The notes beneath the pieces are model-generated. The model did no database searches, was not told the DNA's origin, and saw only the letters and a program-made list of their open reading frames with translations. This document shows positions 11,275 through 21,764 of a stretch of 64,000 bases of DNA, in pieces. Source of the DNA: Marvania coccoides. Taxonomy: Eukaryota > Chlorophyta > Trebouxiophyceae > Chlorellales > Chlorellaceae. The DNA is taken from NCBI GenBank assembly GCA_963854735.1, contig OY978100.1:496001-560000 (forward strand), read 5' to 3'. The position numbers and the translations under genes are program-made. Numbering within the stretch: position 1 is the first letter of the stretch; every line of letters begins with the position of its first letter.

Positions 11275-11696
11275 CTGGGATATTTCAACGATGCAGGGGA
11301 AGATCGGGGGGTGTGCAGCAGAGAGGGCCGCCTGCTTGACACTGAAAACAAAATGGAATGACAGACTCGCAGCAAAAAGCCGAAACCCGTGGCCCGTCGA
11401 TTTAAAATCTACTTGCAATTTATTGTCTTTATTGAACTGGCGTCGAACTGGGGGTGAACACCCCATCCTCCGGGAGGGCCTCCCCCTCGTTTTTGCGCGA
11501 ACCTGGTGGTTTTTGAAGAACAAAAACCAGGCTTCTACAGCAGTTTTTTAAAAATAGTATAGGCGCTCAGCAATTTTAGATGGCGTGGCTTTGCGCATCG
11601 CCTGGCTTTTGGTCTTCTGGCTTTTGATCCAAAGTGGAATTTGATTTCATTTGCACACCAAGCTGCACCCCTGGGAGGCCAGGAGCCCCGTCCAGC
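11275..11696. other. Divergent intergenic region
   Basis: About 420 bases between the ATP synthase gene (-) and the HRD3-like gene (+). Short open frames on both strands have no recognisable content. Probably both promoters and 5' UTRs. Confidence 0.35.
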
Positions 11697-14600
11697 ATGT
11701 TGAGAGTAAGCTGTGTGCACTGAATGTCACCAGGTCATACACCCCACCCAACACTGCTCTTACACCTCTCATTGTCCTATTTCGTCTTGCAGCTCCAGTG
11801 CCTAGCGCTCTTGCTCTGCCTCACACTCACATGTGCGACAGCCCAAGATGCCGAGCTCATCCTTCCGGGCCTCTCCCCCGACTCTCCGGCCACCCCAGAT
11901 CCTGCCCCAGCAGCGGCAGAGACGGCTGTCGCCCCGCCCTCCAAGGCTGAGCAGCTCTTTCGCAAGGCGATAGCCATCCGGGACAGCTCCAACCCCGGTG
12001 AGAGGGAGCTGAAGCGGGCGGTGGAGCTGCTATACGCCGCAGCAGGCATCGAGCACCTCTCCATTGAGGCACGCAGCCCTGCAGTCGCCGGTTCTGCCGC
12101 TGCCGCCCCTGCCACGGCAGGCGAAGCAGAGGAAGCGGACGACACGCACGGCTTTCTCACGTCGGCAGACGTCAAGGTGGTGTGGCGCAATGGCACGGTG
12201 CACCACGTCAAGGCCGTGAAGGAGCTCATTTATGTGTTCCGTGAAGGTGAGAATATCTTTGTTTATTTAACTACCATTTCACTGTTTTTCTCTCATTTTG
12301 TTCGCTGAAACTGCTAGATTTTGTACTTATCATTATCATTCTTCGATTCACTTCGCAAAGCAGGCGATGGAGCTCCCTACAATCCAGCCATCGCCCACCG
12401 TCTGCTCATCGAGCTGGCGTCCGTCGGCGACACCGAAGCGCAGACCGACGTGGCCTTCTCGCTGGCCCAGGGCGTTGATCCTGTGGCCCCCAATACCCGC
12501 GACCAGCTGTTCAGGCTGCGCAAGCCTGACCTGCCGGCAGCGCTGGCGTATTACTATTTTGCTGCTAAGGCGGGAGACAGCGTGGCACAAATGACCCTGG
12601 CGTACCGCCACCTTTACGTGAGGAGCCGTATAAACCAAGGATGAACCCAGATTTTTCTCACTTTTGTGAAAATAATGGAATTACATTCACATTGAAACTT
12701 TTTTTTTCCTTCAAAAACTCTCTCCCTCCCTTTTGCAGGGTCTGGGGGTACCCAAGAGCTGCCAGACCGCGGTGCTGTACTACCTCCCCGTGGCGGAGCG
12801 CGTGCTGGAGCTGGCTAAGCAGCCAGACAGCCTGCCGCAGCTCCGCCCCTTTCGCCTCTCCCACGCCAGCGCCCACTCACACCGCTCCCGCCCCTCCGCA
12901 GAGCAAGAGTTCCTGCACTACCAGTGGTTTGCGGACTACGGCCACGCCGACGCTGCGCGCGCGGTGGCGCACCTGCTGTCTCACGGCGCAGCCCGCGACC
13001 ACGGCGCCGCCGTGCAGTACCTGCTGCGCGCTGCGGACGCGGGGGACGCGGACGCCATGGCGCACCTCGGGCACATGCACGCCAACGGCATGGCTGTGCC
13101 CCGCAACGTGAGTGCGGCGTGGAAGTGGTTTTGGCTGGCGGCAGAGCGGGGCCATGCTTCGGGCATGCTGGGGCTGGGGTACATGCACCTGACGGGGCTG
13201 GGCGCGGAAGTGGACCACAAGCAGGCCTTCCACTACTTCAGGCAGGCGGTGGAAGCGGGGCAAGACTGGTCGGGCATGGGGGACGCCCTGTTTTTCCTAG
13301 GTAAGCGCGGCAGAAGGTTTTTTAGGAATCGGGTTGCTCGGAAAATCGAATTTTTGCCGCTGTGCCCGAGTGGTTAAGGGGCCGGACTTGAACGACGGGC
13401 GATATCGCCCATTAAACACTGTGATCCGTTGGGGTGACCCGCGCAGGTTCGAATCCTGTCGGCGGCGTTTTTTTTGCTCTTTTGACCCCGGAACATTTCT
13501 TTCTGCGCAGCCACCATGCATCTCAAGGGGCTGGGCACCCGGGCAGACCCGGCACAGGCGTCTGCGCTCTACACCGCAGCCGCCGCCGCCGGAAACTTGC
13601 TCGCCGCCTACAACCTCGCAGTGCTGCACCTGCGTGGCATGGCTGGAGAGGCCAAGGGCCCAGGCGCATGCCGCATCGCGGTGGCGCAGCTCAAGCGCGT
13701 GGCGGAGCGCGCCTGGCCGGCCCTCCCTGAGGCCAACGACGATTTTGTCGCCGGCGACTATCACTGGGCTCTGCTCAACTACCTGAAGGCTGGGGAGTGG
13801 GGCTCCGAGCCCGCGCAGTCCAACGCCGCGTGGATGCTGTCGGAGGGGTACGGTTACGAGGGCGCCCGCGCGGGAGTCGCCGCAGTGGCGCTGCTTCGCC
13901 GCGCTGCCGAGCAGGGCAACACGGCTGCCCTGTTGCGGCTGGGGGACAGCTACTGGTACGGCAAAGGGGTGCGCCGGGACTGGACGCGGGCGGGGCGGGT
14001 GTACTCCCAAGCAGCCCGCCACAGGCTGCCGCAAGCGCTGTTCAACCTGGGGTTCATGCACCAGCATGGGGCAGGGGCCCCCAAAGACCTGCACCTGGCG
14101 AAACGCTACTACGACGGCGCCGCGGCCTCCGGGAGCGACGCGCACCTCCCTGCGACGCTGGCGTTGGGGTGGTTGAAGGTGCAGGGGGCGTGGGAGCGCT
14201 GGGAGTCGGTACTGCCTCGGCGGTGGGCGGCGCTGGTGACGAGGCTGTTTGTGGTGAAGGAGCCAGCGGCGGGGGTGGGGGGAGGAGGAGGAGGGAGGAA
14301 AGGGGGAGGAGTGAACGGTGGCCGTAGGAGGTCTGCTTTGACCCTGGGTTGGGTGGATGCTTTGGATGTACTGGATGACTCGCTGGACTCGGCGCTGCTG
14401 CTGTGGCTGGGAGGTATGCTGGCGCTGGTGCTGTGGCGGCGGAGGAACCTGCGGGTGAGGGCCCAGCAGGTGCAGCAGGTGGGGCAGCGCGCCGTGCCGC
14501 AGCAGCAACAGCAAGCCCCGGCGGCGGCGGCGGTACAGCCAGTTGAACGGCAGGGAGAGCGAACGCTGCCACAGGAGGGGATAAACGTGACGCCACCGGT

Positions 14601-14718
14601 GCCTGAAGATGCAGCGGAAGGGGCGGCAGCGGCAGAGGAGCAGCAGCGAGAGGGCGGCACAGCGGCGGCAGCAGACACAGAGCAACAGCAGGAGGAGGAA
14701 GCGGGGCAAGGGACGTAA
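11697..14718 (+). CDS. HRD3/SEL1L-type ERAD protein with Sel1 repeats
   Basis: Five exons, 11697-11705, 11793-12246, 12364-12617, 12739-13300 and 13511-14718, give about 828 residues. The first coding exon is only nine nucleotides (Met-Leu-Arg); joined to exon 2 it completes a signal peptide, MLRLQCLALLLCLTLTCATA. Many Sel1-type repeats follow (for example GHMHANGMAVPRNVSAAWKW and GLGYMHLTGLGAE), then near residue 725 one transmembrane helix (SALLLWLGGMLALVLW) and a Gln/Glu/Ala-rich cytosolic tail. This order is that of HRD3/SEL1L, the lumenal scaffold of the HRD1 ubiquitin ligase in ER-associated degradation. Intron 4 (13301-13510) contains a tRNA gene. TGTAA is at 14736. Assignment to HRD3 rather than another Sel1 protein rests on topology and length. 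Confidence 0.85.
13356..13467 (+). tRNA. tRNA-Ser(UGA) with intron, nested in a protein-gene intron
   Basis: The sequence folds as a class II tRNA. The acceptor stem is GCCGCTG (13356-13362) with CGGCGGC (13460-13466), and the discriminator base is G73, typical of tRNA-Ser. The D-arm has CCC/GGG with GAGTGGTTAA in the loop. The anticodon TGA is at 13389-13391 in CTTGAA. A candidate intron of about 31 nt (13393-13423) follows position 37 and contains the palindrome GGGCGATATCGCCC. The long variable arm is GGGGTGACCC and the T-arm is GCAGGTTCGAATCCTGT. Eight T residues after 13467 form a Pol III terminator. The closing pair 27-43 of the anticodon stem is a mismatch in my fold, so the exact intron ends may shift. 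It lies wholly inside intron 4 of the HRD3-like gene, same strand. Confidence 0.88.
13468..13475 (+). terminator. Pol III oligo-T terminator of the nested tRNA
   Basis: A run of eight T follows the discriminator base of tRNA-Ser directly, as expected for RNA polymerase III termination. It may also serve as part of the pyrimidine tract before the host intron's acceptor at 13509-13510. Confidence 0.75.
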
Positions 14719-14735
14719 TTCATTGAAAACGTAGT

Positions 14736-14740
14736 TGTAA
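14736..14740 (+). terminator. TGTAA polyadenylation signal of the HRD3-like gene
   Basis: TGTAA starts 18 nt after the stop codon, followed by AT-rich sequence before the next gene. Confidence 0.5.
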
Positions 14741-14920
14741 TGTCGATCTGCCAGAACAAGCAGGAATCTGAGGTTGAGGCATTTCTACAGAGAACTGAGC
14801 ACTGCTTGAAAACAGCTGCAATTAGCTCGTCAAAGCTCAAAAAAATTGTGAAGAGCAGTGCATTTTGATTAAATAAATCTATCAATTTTGAAATAAACTG
14901 TGGGCTGAGCGCCCAGAGAG

Positions 14921-16886
14921 ATGCGTCCGCAGCCTCGAAGCGTAGGGATCGCTTCTCAAACATTCATTTTGATCTCTTTGTTTGCCAGTTTTTATGTGAT
15001 TGAAAGGCAAGCTGGTTGCGTGAGGCGCCTGCTTAAAGCGCCACTCTTGACCATTCCGATCTCCTCTTTAACTTTCAAATCGCCCCCTGTCTTGCTCTGC
15101 AGACTATGGACCGACAGCTCTGCCGTCACTCACCTGGTAGGCCTCAATCGTACGCTGTTCATCAAATTTTAAGCCCCGTAATACCTCCAACTCTCTTACG
15201 TTTTGTTGGCCTGCAGAGAGAAGAGGTGGTCGAGCTCGCAGAGGTGATCAGGGAGCAGCGGGAGGCACTGGCAGTTGCCATCGAGGAAGCAGAGCTCAAG
15301 AGGGACCCGCTGTTCTTCAGCATACGCCCAGAGACGCCGCAAGACGCGCCGCCGCTGCAGGGGCCGCAGCTGAACCCCGAAGAAATAGATGAAATGGGTT
15401 CTTCGAGCGTGAACGTGGTGGCGCATTTGGAGGCGATTGAAGCGGGCCGGGCGCGGGGGTGGGCGTGCAGTTTGAGCGGCGGAGATGCGCTGGCGGGGCC
15501 TCTGAAGATCTCAGTCTACGTGGACGGCTTTTTAGTGGCGCACACTGTGTCTTCAAAGCCGGTGGCGCTGCCGTCGGCGGCCAGAGCAGTCTGCGACATA
15601 AGGCAACAGCAGGACAGCGTGGCGGCGGCAGGAGACGTAGTTCCCGTGGGTTTCGCGGTGAAGTTACCGCCATTGGAGCAAGGCACGCACGTCGTGAGTT
15701 TCTATTTTGAACTTTTATTTTGTAATTGATTTTCTGCATCTTCATTTCTGTTTAATTCCCTTTCAATTTGATTAATGTTCATCTTTTGCATTCTATGCAG
15801 CTCCGGGTGTTTGTGCAGCTGCCCGGAGACTCCAAAGTGGAGGCGGTTCACTCCCCTGCCGCGTTTGTGGAGACTTTTGTGAAGCCAGCCAGCACCGAGG
15901 CTCTCCGCCGAAAAGACGCCATCATAGTGCGCCGCAACGCGGAGCTGGTGGCGCTGTGGTCGGAGGTGCGCACGCAGGTCCCGTGGAGGCGGTGGGAGAA
16001 GGCAGCACTCGCAGCAGCAGCAGCAGGAGGCGACAGAGGAAAAAGCGTTTCTGCCGATGGCAGTCGCCTGCTAGTGGTGGTTCTGGTGCACTCCGCGCCG
16101 CAGGACCGCCACCTGAGAGACCTGCTGCGCCAGAGCTGGGCGCCAGGCAGCGCGAAAGCAGCGGCAGAGCTGCGGTTACGGTTGAGAGTGGCAGTGCGAT
16201 TTGCTGTGGTGGCCCCAGAAGGCGCCCAAAAGGGCGCGCTAACGTCTGAAGCGGCTGCCACTGGAGACATGCTGCTGTTGGAGTCGGGCTTGGCTGCGGA
16301 GCCGGACGCAAAGCGGCTGTTGGCGGCGCTGGCAGCGGCGACTGCAGAGTCGTCAAAATTGGACGCTGAATATTACGTCATCACGCGGGACAAGATCGTA
16401 CTTGACCTGGAGGGTATTTCCAAGTATCTGGGAGACCGCGGCGCCCAAGGCAACGCCTACATTGGCTGTATGAAGTCTGGAGACGTGGTTGAAGACTCAA
16501 AGTCGTTGTGGTACGAACCAGAGTCTGGGAGGTTTGGAAAGCGAGAAAAAGGGGTGCTGGTGTACCCGGTACACGCAGCTAAAGAAGCGTACGCGCTCTC
16601 CCGCAACCTGGCGCGGTATTTGGCGACTTCTCGCACGGTGCTCCATAGCTATGCATTCGAGGACACAAGCGCTGGGGCGTGGCTGCTTGGGCTGGACGCA
16701 GCGATGGTGGACGAGCGGAGATTCTGCTGCGACCCTAAAGGTGGCAGTTGCGGGGACGCAGGCAAGGCGGCAACTGGGGTTCAGTGTTTGGCATATTATG
16801 AGACGCAGTGTGGAGGGATGTGTGACCCTAAAAACAAGCTCAAAAAGGCGTATGATGACTGTGTGAAGAGCAGAAAAGAGGTGTAA
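14921..16886 (+). CDS. GT31 (beta-1,3-galactosyltransferase)-like type II membrane protein
   Basis: Four exons, 14921-15006, 15103-15136, 15217-15693 and 15801-16886, give 560 residues. The N-terminus has a short basic tail and a signal anchor (TFILISLFASFYVI), the layout of a Golgi glycosyltransferase. After a charged stem (REEVVELAEVIREQREALAVAIEEAELKRD) comes a beta-rich region, then GT31-like motifs: RHLRDLLRQSW near residue 300 and EDTSAGAWLLGLDA near 490, matching the family's (R..IR.TW) and ED(V)..G. The metal-binding DDD found in typical GT31 enzymes is replaced by TRDK in the segment EYYVITRDKIVLDLEGI. The C-terminus is cysteine-rich. Intron 1 uses a GC donor (AAAG/GCAAGC). Activity is uncertain because of the changed DxD. 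Confidence 0.75.
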
Positions 16887-17232
16887 GGTGTGGTGCGCCT
16901 CGGGAAAATTAAAGTCAAACCTATACAGATGGTGAAAACTGAGGGAAAGAAAGTGTACTGGGCTAATAATTAAATCGAGGGACTCAGGCACGTCTCGGAA
17001 CACTCCGAGGCTTGCTAAGGTCGAAGGGCTCCCTCACAGCGAGGATTAATTTAATTTCGGGTTTCAGTGAAGGAGCAGCTCCCAGTTGCTCCGGAATTTT
17101 TAGCAGACTCCCAAGAGCCAAATTCGCAGCATTGCTCTCCCCTCGCTCCTCCCTTGGCCTCCTTCCGCTCTTGGGGCGCTGCGATATGCTGATTGATTTG
17201 TTTTGACACCACTAAGAGAGCGAGTTCGACAA
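16887..17232. other. Intergenic region before the kinase gene
   Basis: About 350 bases; TGTAA overlaps the GT31-like stop codon region at 16883-16887. No gene or structured element recognised. Confidence 0.3.
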
Positions 17233-18934
17233 ATGGCTGTCGCTGAGCCAATTTCGACCATTGCTTCTGGGGAGCAGAATGATGACCAGCCATGCTTCCC
17301 CCCCGACCTCTTCAAGGAGTCTACGTGGTCGCTGCACGACCTCAAGCACCTCTTGGAGATCGGCAAGGGGAAGTGAGTTAGCTCCAGGCTAAGCTCGCCT
17401 GTCAGATTTCGTGATATAAACTTTTCACCGCTTCTCGATATTTATATTATTGCTCATAAAAGGCCACGGCTTTTCTTCACTTTCCCACTTTCTGCAGGGA
17501 CACTGTAATCTATAGCGCCACCTGCCCTCGCCTGGGTGGCCGAGTGGCGGCAGTCAAGGTGTACGACCGCACCAAGGTTGCGGCAACCAAGCTGCGGGCC
17601 ATAAAGCGAGAAATCGCCATGATGTTATTCTTCCAGCGCAAAAGGCAAGCTTCTTGATTTCAATCTCATTTAAATTCAATTTAATACCTCGTTTTCTAGG
17701 GTTCAAATCCATAAAAGCACAATCTAATAGTTAAAAATTATGTAGGGTGCCCAACGTTGTGGACATCTACGCGGCTTTCCAGGACGAGAACTTCTACTAC
17801 ATCGTAATGGAGTATTGTCCCGAGGGCGACCTGCTGGAGCACCTGCTGCGGGACCGAAAGGCCATGAGCGAGCGCCGCACCGCCGCCACCGTGGCCCGCC
17901 CGCTGCTGACCACCCTGCAGCGCCTGCACGACCTGCGCGTCATCCACCGTGACATCAAACTGGAGAACATCTTTCTGGACGCGGGCGGGCGCGTGCGGCT
18001 GGGCGATTTCGGCCTCACCATGTCTATGATTCAAGAAGCGGCGATTTCACCCGTCGGCACCGTTGAGTACATGAGCCCTGAGGTTGTGGCCCTCCCTCCC
18101 GTGGACATGGTCACTTCCGGGCGCATCAAAGCCGCCGACATCTCCCCCACCAACGAGAAGGTCGACATCTGGGCGCTGGGGGTCACGCTGTACGAGTTGG
18201 TTACCGGGCGGTTGCCGTTTGAGGGCGCCGACAAACCGGAGATCAAGGCCGCCATCACCACCTACAAGCTGTCGCCCTTCCCCACCTACGTCAGCGCGCA
18301 GTGTCAGTCCATGATCCGCGCCATGCTGGCGTACGAGCCCACCAAACGCCCGACAGCTGCCGAGCTCTTGAACCACCCCTGGATCCAGGCGCACATCGGC
18401 AGCAGCTTTGGAGGCGCATTTGCGCCGCCGGCTATCTCGCTCGAGGCGCGAGCGGGCCCACCCAGGGTGCCAATGTCCCCTGGCAGCGCCAACATGGTCG
18501 TGAGCAGCGGCAGCAGCCCGGTCGCAGCGCCTTACAAAGAGGGGCTGGAGGCCTCCCCTCCGCGGGTGCCCCCCGCCGATTTTTTTACCATCGCCGCCAT
18601 GGCGATGACCGCCAGCAGCAGGGAGGTCAGCTCCAGCAGCCTGGCGCAGGCAGCGGCATCAGCGGCTTCGCAGCAGCGGCTCTCCGGCTACGGCCACGCC
18701 AATGCTGCAGCGGCGGCGGCGGCTGTCAAGGCGGAGACGGGGGCCTGGGCGGCGCTCACTCGGATGAGCAATGAGCAATGTGGCGCGGGGGTGAAGGGAG
18801 CGAAAATCCCAGTGGCTGCTATGGTGGTGGGGGAGGACGAGGACCACCGGCCGCTGTGCGAAGAGCGGCGGAAGAGCGGGGTGCGAGGTGTAGTGAAGCG
18901 GCTGTTCAGCCGGCAGTCTGGGGTGCACAGCTGA
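17233..18934 (+). CDS. Serine/threonine protein kinase
   Basis: Three exons, 17233-17372, 17498-17644 and 17746-18934, give 491 residues. The kinase domain spans roughly residues 40-310. It has a glycine loop with a GKGK start (LLEIGKGKDTVIYSA), the VAIK lysine in VAAVKVY, the catalytic loop HRDIKLEN, the metal-binding DFG in GDFGLTMS, a GTVEYMSPE activation-segment end, and DIWALGVTLYELVTGRLPF. The sequence AVKVYDRTKV and single-domain layout fit a CAMK/Aurora-like eukaryotic kinase, but I cannot name the family. The C-terminal 180 residues are Ala/Ser-rich and probably disordered, ending in a basic KRLFSRQSGVHS. Intron 2 uses a GC donor (AAAG/GCAAGC); joining restores the sequence through QRKRVPNVVDIY. 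Confidence 0.92.
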
Positions 18935-19833
18935 AGTTTTTTTTTTTTTTGCTTGAACGTGAACACAGAGAAATGGATGTTCCTCGTGTGGCCGCTGCAA
19001 CAAGTGGGACGGTGCGTGATTTTACAAACCAATAACTGACCGAAATAATCTCATTCTATCATGCTATGGCTTGATGCACCTGTGACAAGCAGGCGGGCCT
19101 GAGAAGAAAAAATTATGATAACCCTTGTTTGCATCACGTTTCACATTTATCACCAGTTTTGGTATGTTAATAGCTCCATTTTTCTTTTTACATGTTTAAA
19201 ATTACACGTTCTTTAAGTTTGTTTATTTTTTTTGTTTTGATACTGGCAGAAAGGGAATTCACAGAAGTTTTCAGTTCTCAAGCGCTCAGCGCTTACGGCT
19301 CTGGAGCGGCTCCAGGAACGCTGCATCGTCGCTATATGTGGAATGCACGAGAAATTATGGTAGGCATCACAGTGACTTGGCAGGCGAAATAAGCACAGCG
19401 TTCGGCAGAGGCATCGGTCATTTTCAAAATGATTTCAAGCTGTAAACTGATTTCATTGGGTTGATCAGCTAAAACAAGTAGCATGGAATCGCTGTGGCTC
19501 GCCCAAAAAGAAAAAAACCCGTCCCTGGTCACCAGGTGGTCCTGGTGCATTGTCTGCTGCCCCCTGCCCGCCAATTTTCTGCCCGGCAAATTATGTCAGG
19601 CCAACAATAGTGGGCCTTCGCGTTTTCCGTAATCTTCGTTTATTTCTAAGACTAATACAAAATAACGTTTTACTCAAAGAGCAAAATTGCGCAGTAGCAG
19701 TTTTTGAAGCTTTTTCGGGGGTGCCCTTACGCTGATTCACATAATTGCAGATTGCGCCGCGTAACTCATCGCCCGCAAATATCATCCCACAAGCTAAGCT
19801 TGAAGCTTAATCTTCAACGGATACTACCATTTG
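18935..19833. other. Intergenic region with two adjacent palindromes
   Basis: About 900 bases of AT-rich sequence after the kinase stop, beginning with a T12 run. A 66-codon frame starting at 19192 (MFKITRSLSLFIFFVLIL...) has a hydrophobic start but no other support. Two perfect hairpins lie at 19280-19294 and 19301-19315. No conserved gene was found. Confidence 0.4.
19280..19315. repeat. Pair of perfect short inverted repeats
   Basis: AAGCGC-TCA-GCGCTT (19280-19294) and CTGGAGC-G-GCTCCAG (19301-19315) lie six bases apart in AT-rich intergenic DNA. Each can form a hairpin with a 6 or 7 bp stem. Their role is unknown. Confidence 0.6.
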
Positions 19834-21441
19834 ATGGGGGCTTCCGGCGGCTATCAATTTGCTGCCTGGTCGTCGGTGAGAGGAGTGAATAAGGATTCTA
19901 GTTTCTTCAAAAGAAATATTAGGGTGGTACTTAGCCTATCCTCCCGTCCACTGTTTTTTTTTATTAGTTGGCTATGCTCGGCAATTGCAGGTTAGTTTCT
20001 GCGCTGCCGCAATCACGACGGCATTGTTGAGCGACAGCATCAACGATGGCTTCCACTACAGACTAACAGTGAATATAGTCTCCGGGATGGTTACATGTGG
20101 CGTCCTCGCGCTGGTCATGTGCTACGTACTGGTGAGTTTTTGAAGGAATTGATCAGTTTTGTACTAACATTGGCATTCCTTCGATAAGAATTCAGCCTCA
20201 ATGTGTTGGGGGGGGGCTAATGTCCTCATAATATGGCCATGCAGTACGAGGAAGAGCCGTCCATCGTCAGCTGGATGGGTGCCGTGTGCACAGTGTGCCT
20301 CACCTGGATGCTGGTGACCGCGGTGATGACCATTTTGGCAGCGAAGAATAATTATTACTCCAACGTCGATGTGAGGCCATTATAAATTCTGAAGTGACCC
20401 TTGCACTAAATTATGCATTAAACACAAATACCCCCCTCTTCCCCTTTTCAGAGACTCCACATTATGACGTGCACGTTTGAACTCTCAGCAACACTGTTTT
20501 TTTTTGGCAACGAGATCGCGATGGTATGGGTCACGATCGCTGCATTGGTTGAATCAATAAAAAATAGCGGGCATAATAGCGGCAGCCATTATAGCGGCAG
20601 CCATTATAGCGGTGGGCATGATGACGTTGAACAACAAGTTTTTCAGAGTTCTGGCCGCTCTCCAGACATTCCTTTACGAGTTCAAGCCAGCACCGAAAGC
20701 AAGTCGGCTGCTGTATCAGCATTGATGAAGCTGACGAACTACCAGTTGAAACTGATTTGGAATGACTTTCTAACCATTGAATATCTGCGTGGCGCATCAA
20801 AGTCGGAGATTGCTGGAGAAATTGTGGAAGCCCTCGGGGCACGCCAAGTTCTGGATAGCATTGAATCGTGGAAATTTAAGGATGGGGCAGTTGCTCAGGA
20901 TTTACCCCCCGTTCCTATTTACAGCACTGCGGCAGCAGCTCCCATGTCCACCAACAACGTTTCCACAGACTTTGAAACGCAGAAGGCTATCGCAAAAGAC
21001 GTGTTGTCAAGCCTGTCGCACTCCCATCTTTCCGACGTTTCCAAAGGCTTGGGTCTGTCCGTGACCGCACAAGCATCAAAGCCCGAGATTGTTGAAAAAA
21101 TTCTGAAAGTCTTGGGCCCCGATGCTGTCGCCGTCGCACTGGACTTCATCCAATCCGGTGGCAGCGGCGGCACGGCTCTGCCTTCGGCCCCTGCGGCCCA
21201 CCAGCAGCCTCCGGTTTCTTTCGCCAGCGCGGGCAGGGCGGCCTCCATGTCGCGACCCGGCGGCATTGAGTGCGGCATTTGCTTCAGCGCCATGGGCCCA
21301 GGGCGCAAGCCTGTGGGTGTCGCCAGCTGTGGGCACACTTTTTGTTATGATTGCTTTGTGAGTGCAGTGCGGGAGCAGTCAAAGTGCCCTTCTTGCCGCC
21401 AGACCATGCAGGAGAGCGAAGTCATCCGAGCGTACATTTAA
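19834..21441 (+). CDS. Four-TM protein with tandem SAP-like repeats and C-terminal RING finger
   Basis: Four exons, 19834-19875, 19991-20131, 20245-20370 and 20452-21441, give 432 residues. Residues 1-140 hold four hydrophobic segments: around AAWSSVSFCAAAITTALL, VNIVSGMVTCGVLALVMCYV, GAVCTVCLTWMLVTAVMTIL, and TLFFFGNEIAMVWVTIAALV. This tetraspan layout is MARVEL-like. A short repeat (SGSHYSGSHYSG) follows. Two related helical repeats of about 52 residues, near 192-243 and 285-337, share spacing of (L..L....L) and (AS)K(S/P)EI(A/V)E.I...LG, like SAP domains. A C3HC4 RING finger ends the protein (residues 377-418: CGICF...CGHTFCYDCF...CPSCR). It is a probable membrane-bound E3 ubiquitin ligase by inference. 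I do not know a named family with this order. Confidence 0.8.
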
Positions 21442-21764
21442 TACATTCGTTTTTTATTGCAATTTTATGAATTAATTTCACTCAAGCCACTGGGCAATCT
21501 AAATTGAAAATTTGAAGCTTTTCTTTTTTTTTTTTTTTTTTTTCAACGCCGCTGTCAACATTTTCCTCCTTCTTCTTCTCGTGTCCTCCGCTTCAAGTCA
21601 AAATGCTACTTGCTTAAAAAACAAACATTAGTGATTTCTTAGCTCCTAAAACAGATACACATACTCTGCAGAAATACGCAGAAAAATATTAGCCAATTAA
21701 TTTAAATTCCAGGTCCACCACTTTTTCTTGCTCCCTCTTTTCCCTCCGTCTCCCCCTCCCTCCC
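21442..21764. other. Convergent 3' region with long T run
   Basis: AT-rich sequence between converging genes, with an uninterrupted T run at about 21527-21543. Nothing else seen. Confidence 0.4.

Noticed and set aside
13297..14709. 470-residue open frame on the minus strand opposite the last HRD3-like exon
   Set aside because: Antisense shadow of a GC-rich exon. Translation is Arg/Pro/Leu/His-rich with no motif, while the plus strand has clear Sel1 repeats.
14281..14720. Long open frame on the minus strand with poly-Cys/Leu
   Set aside because: Antisense shadow of Gln/Ala-rich codons in the HRD3-like C-terminal tail.
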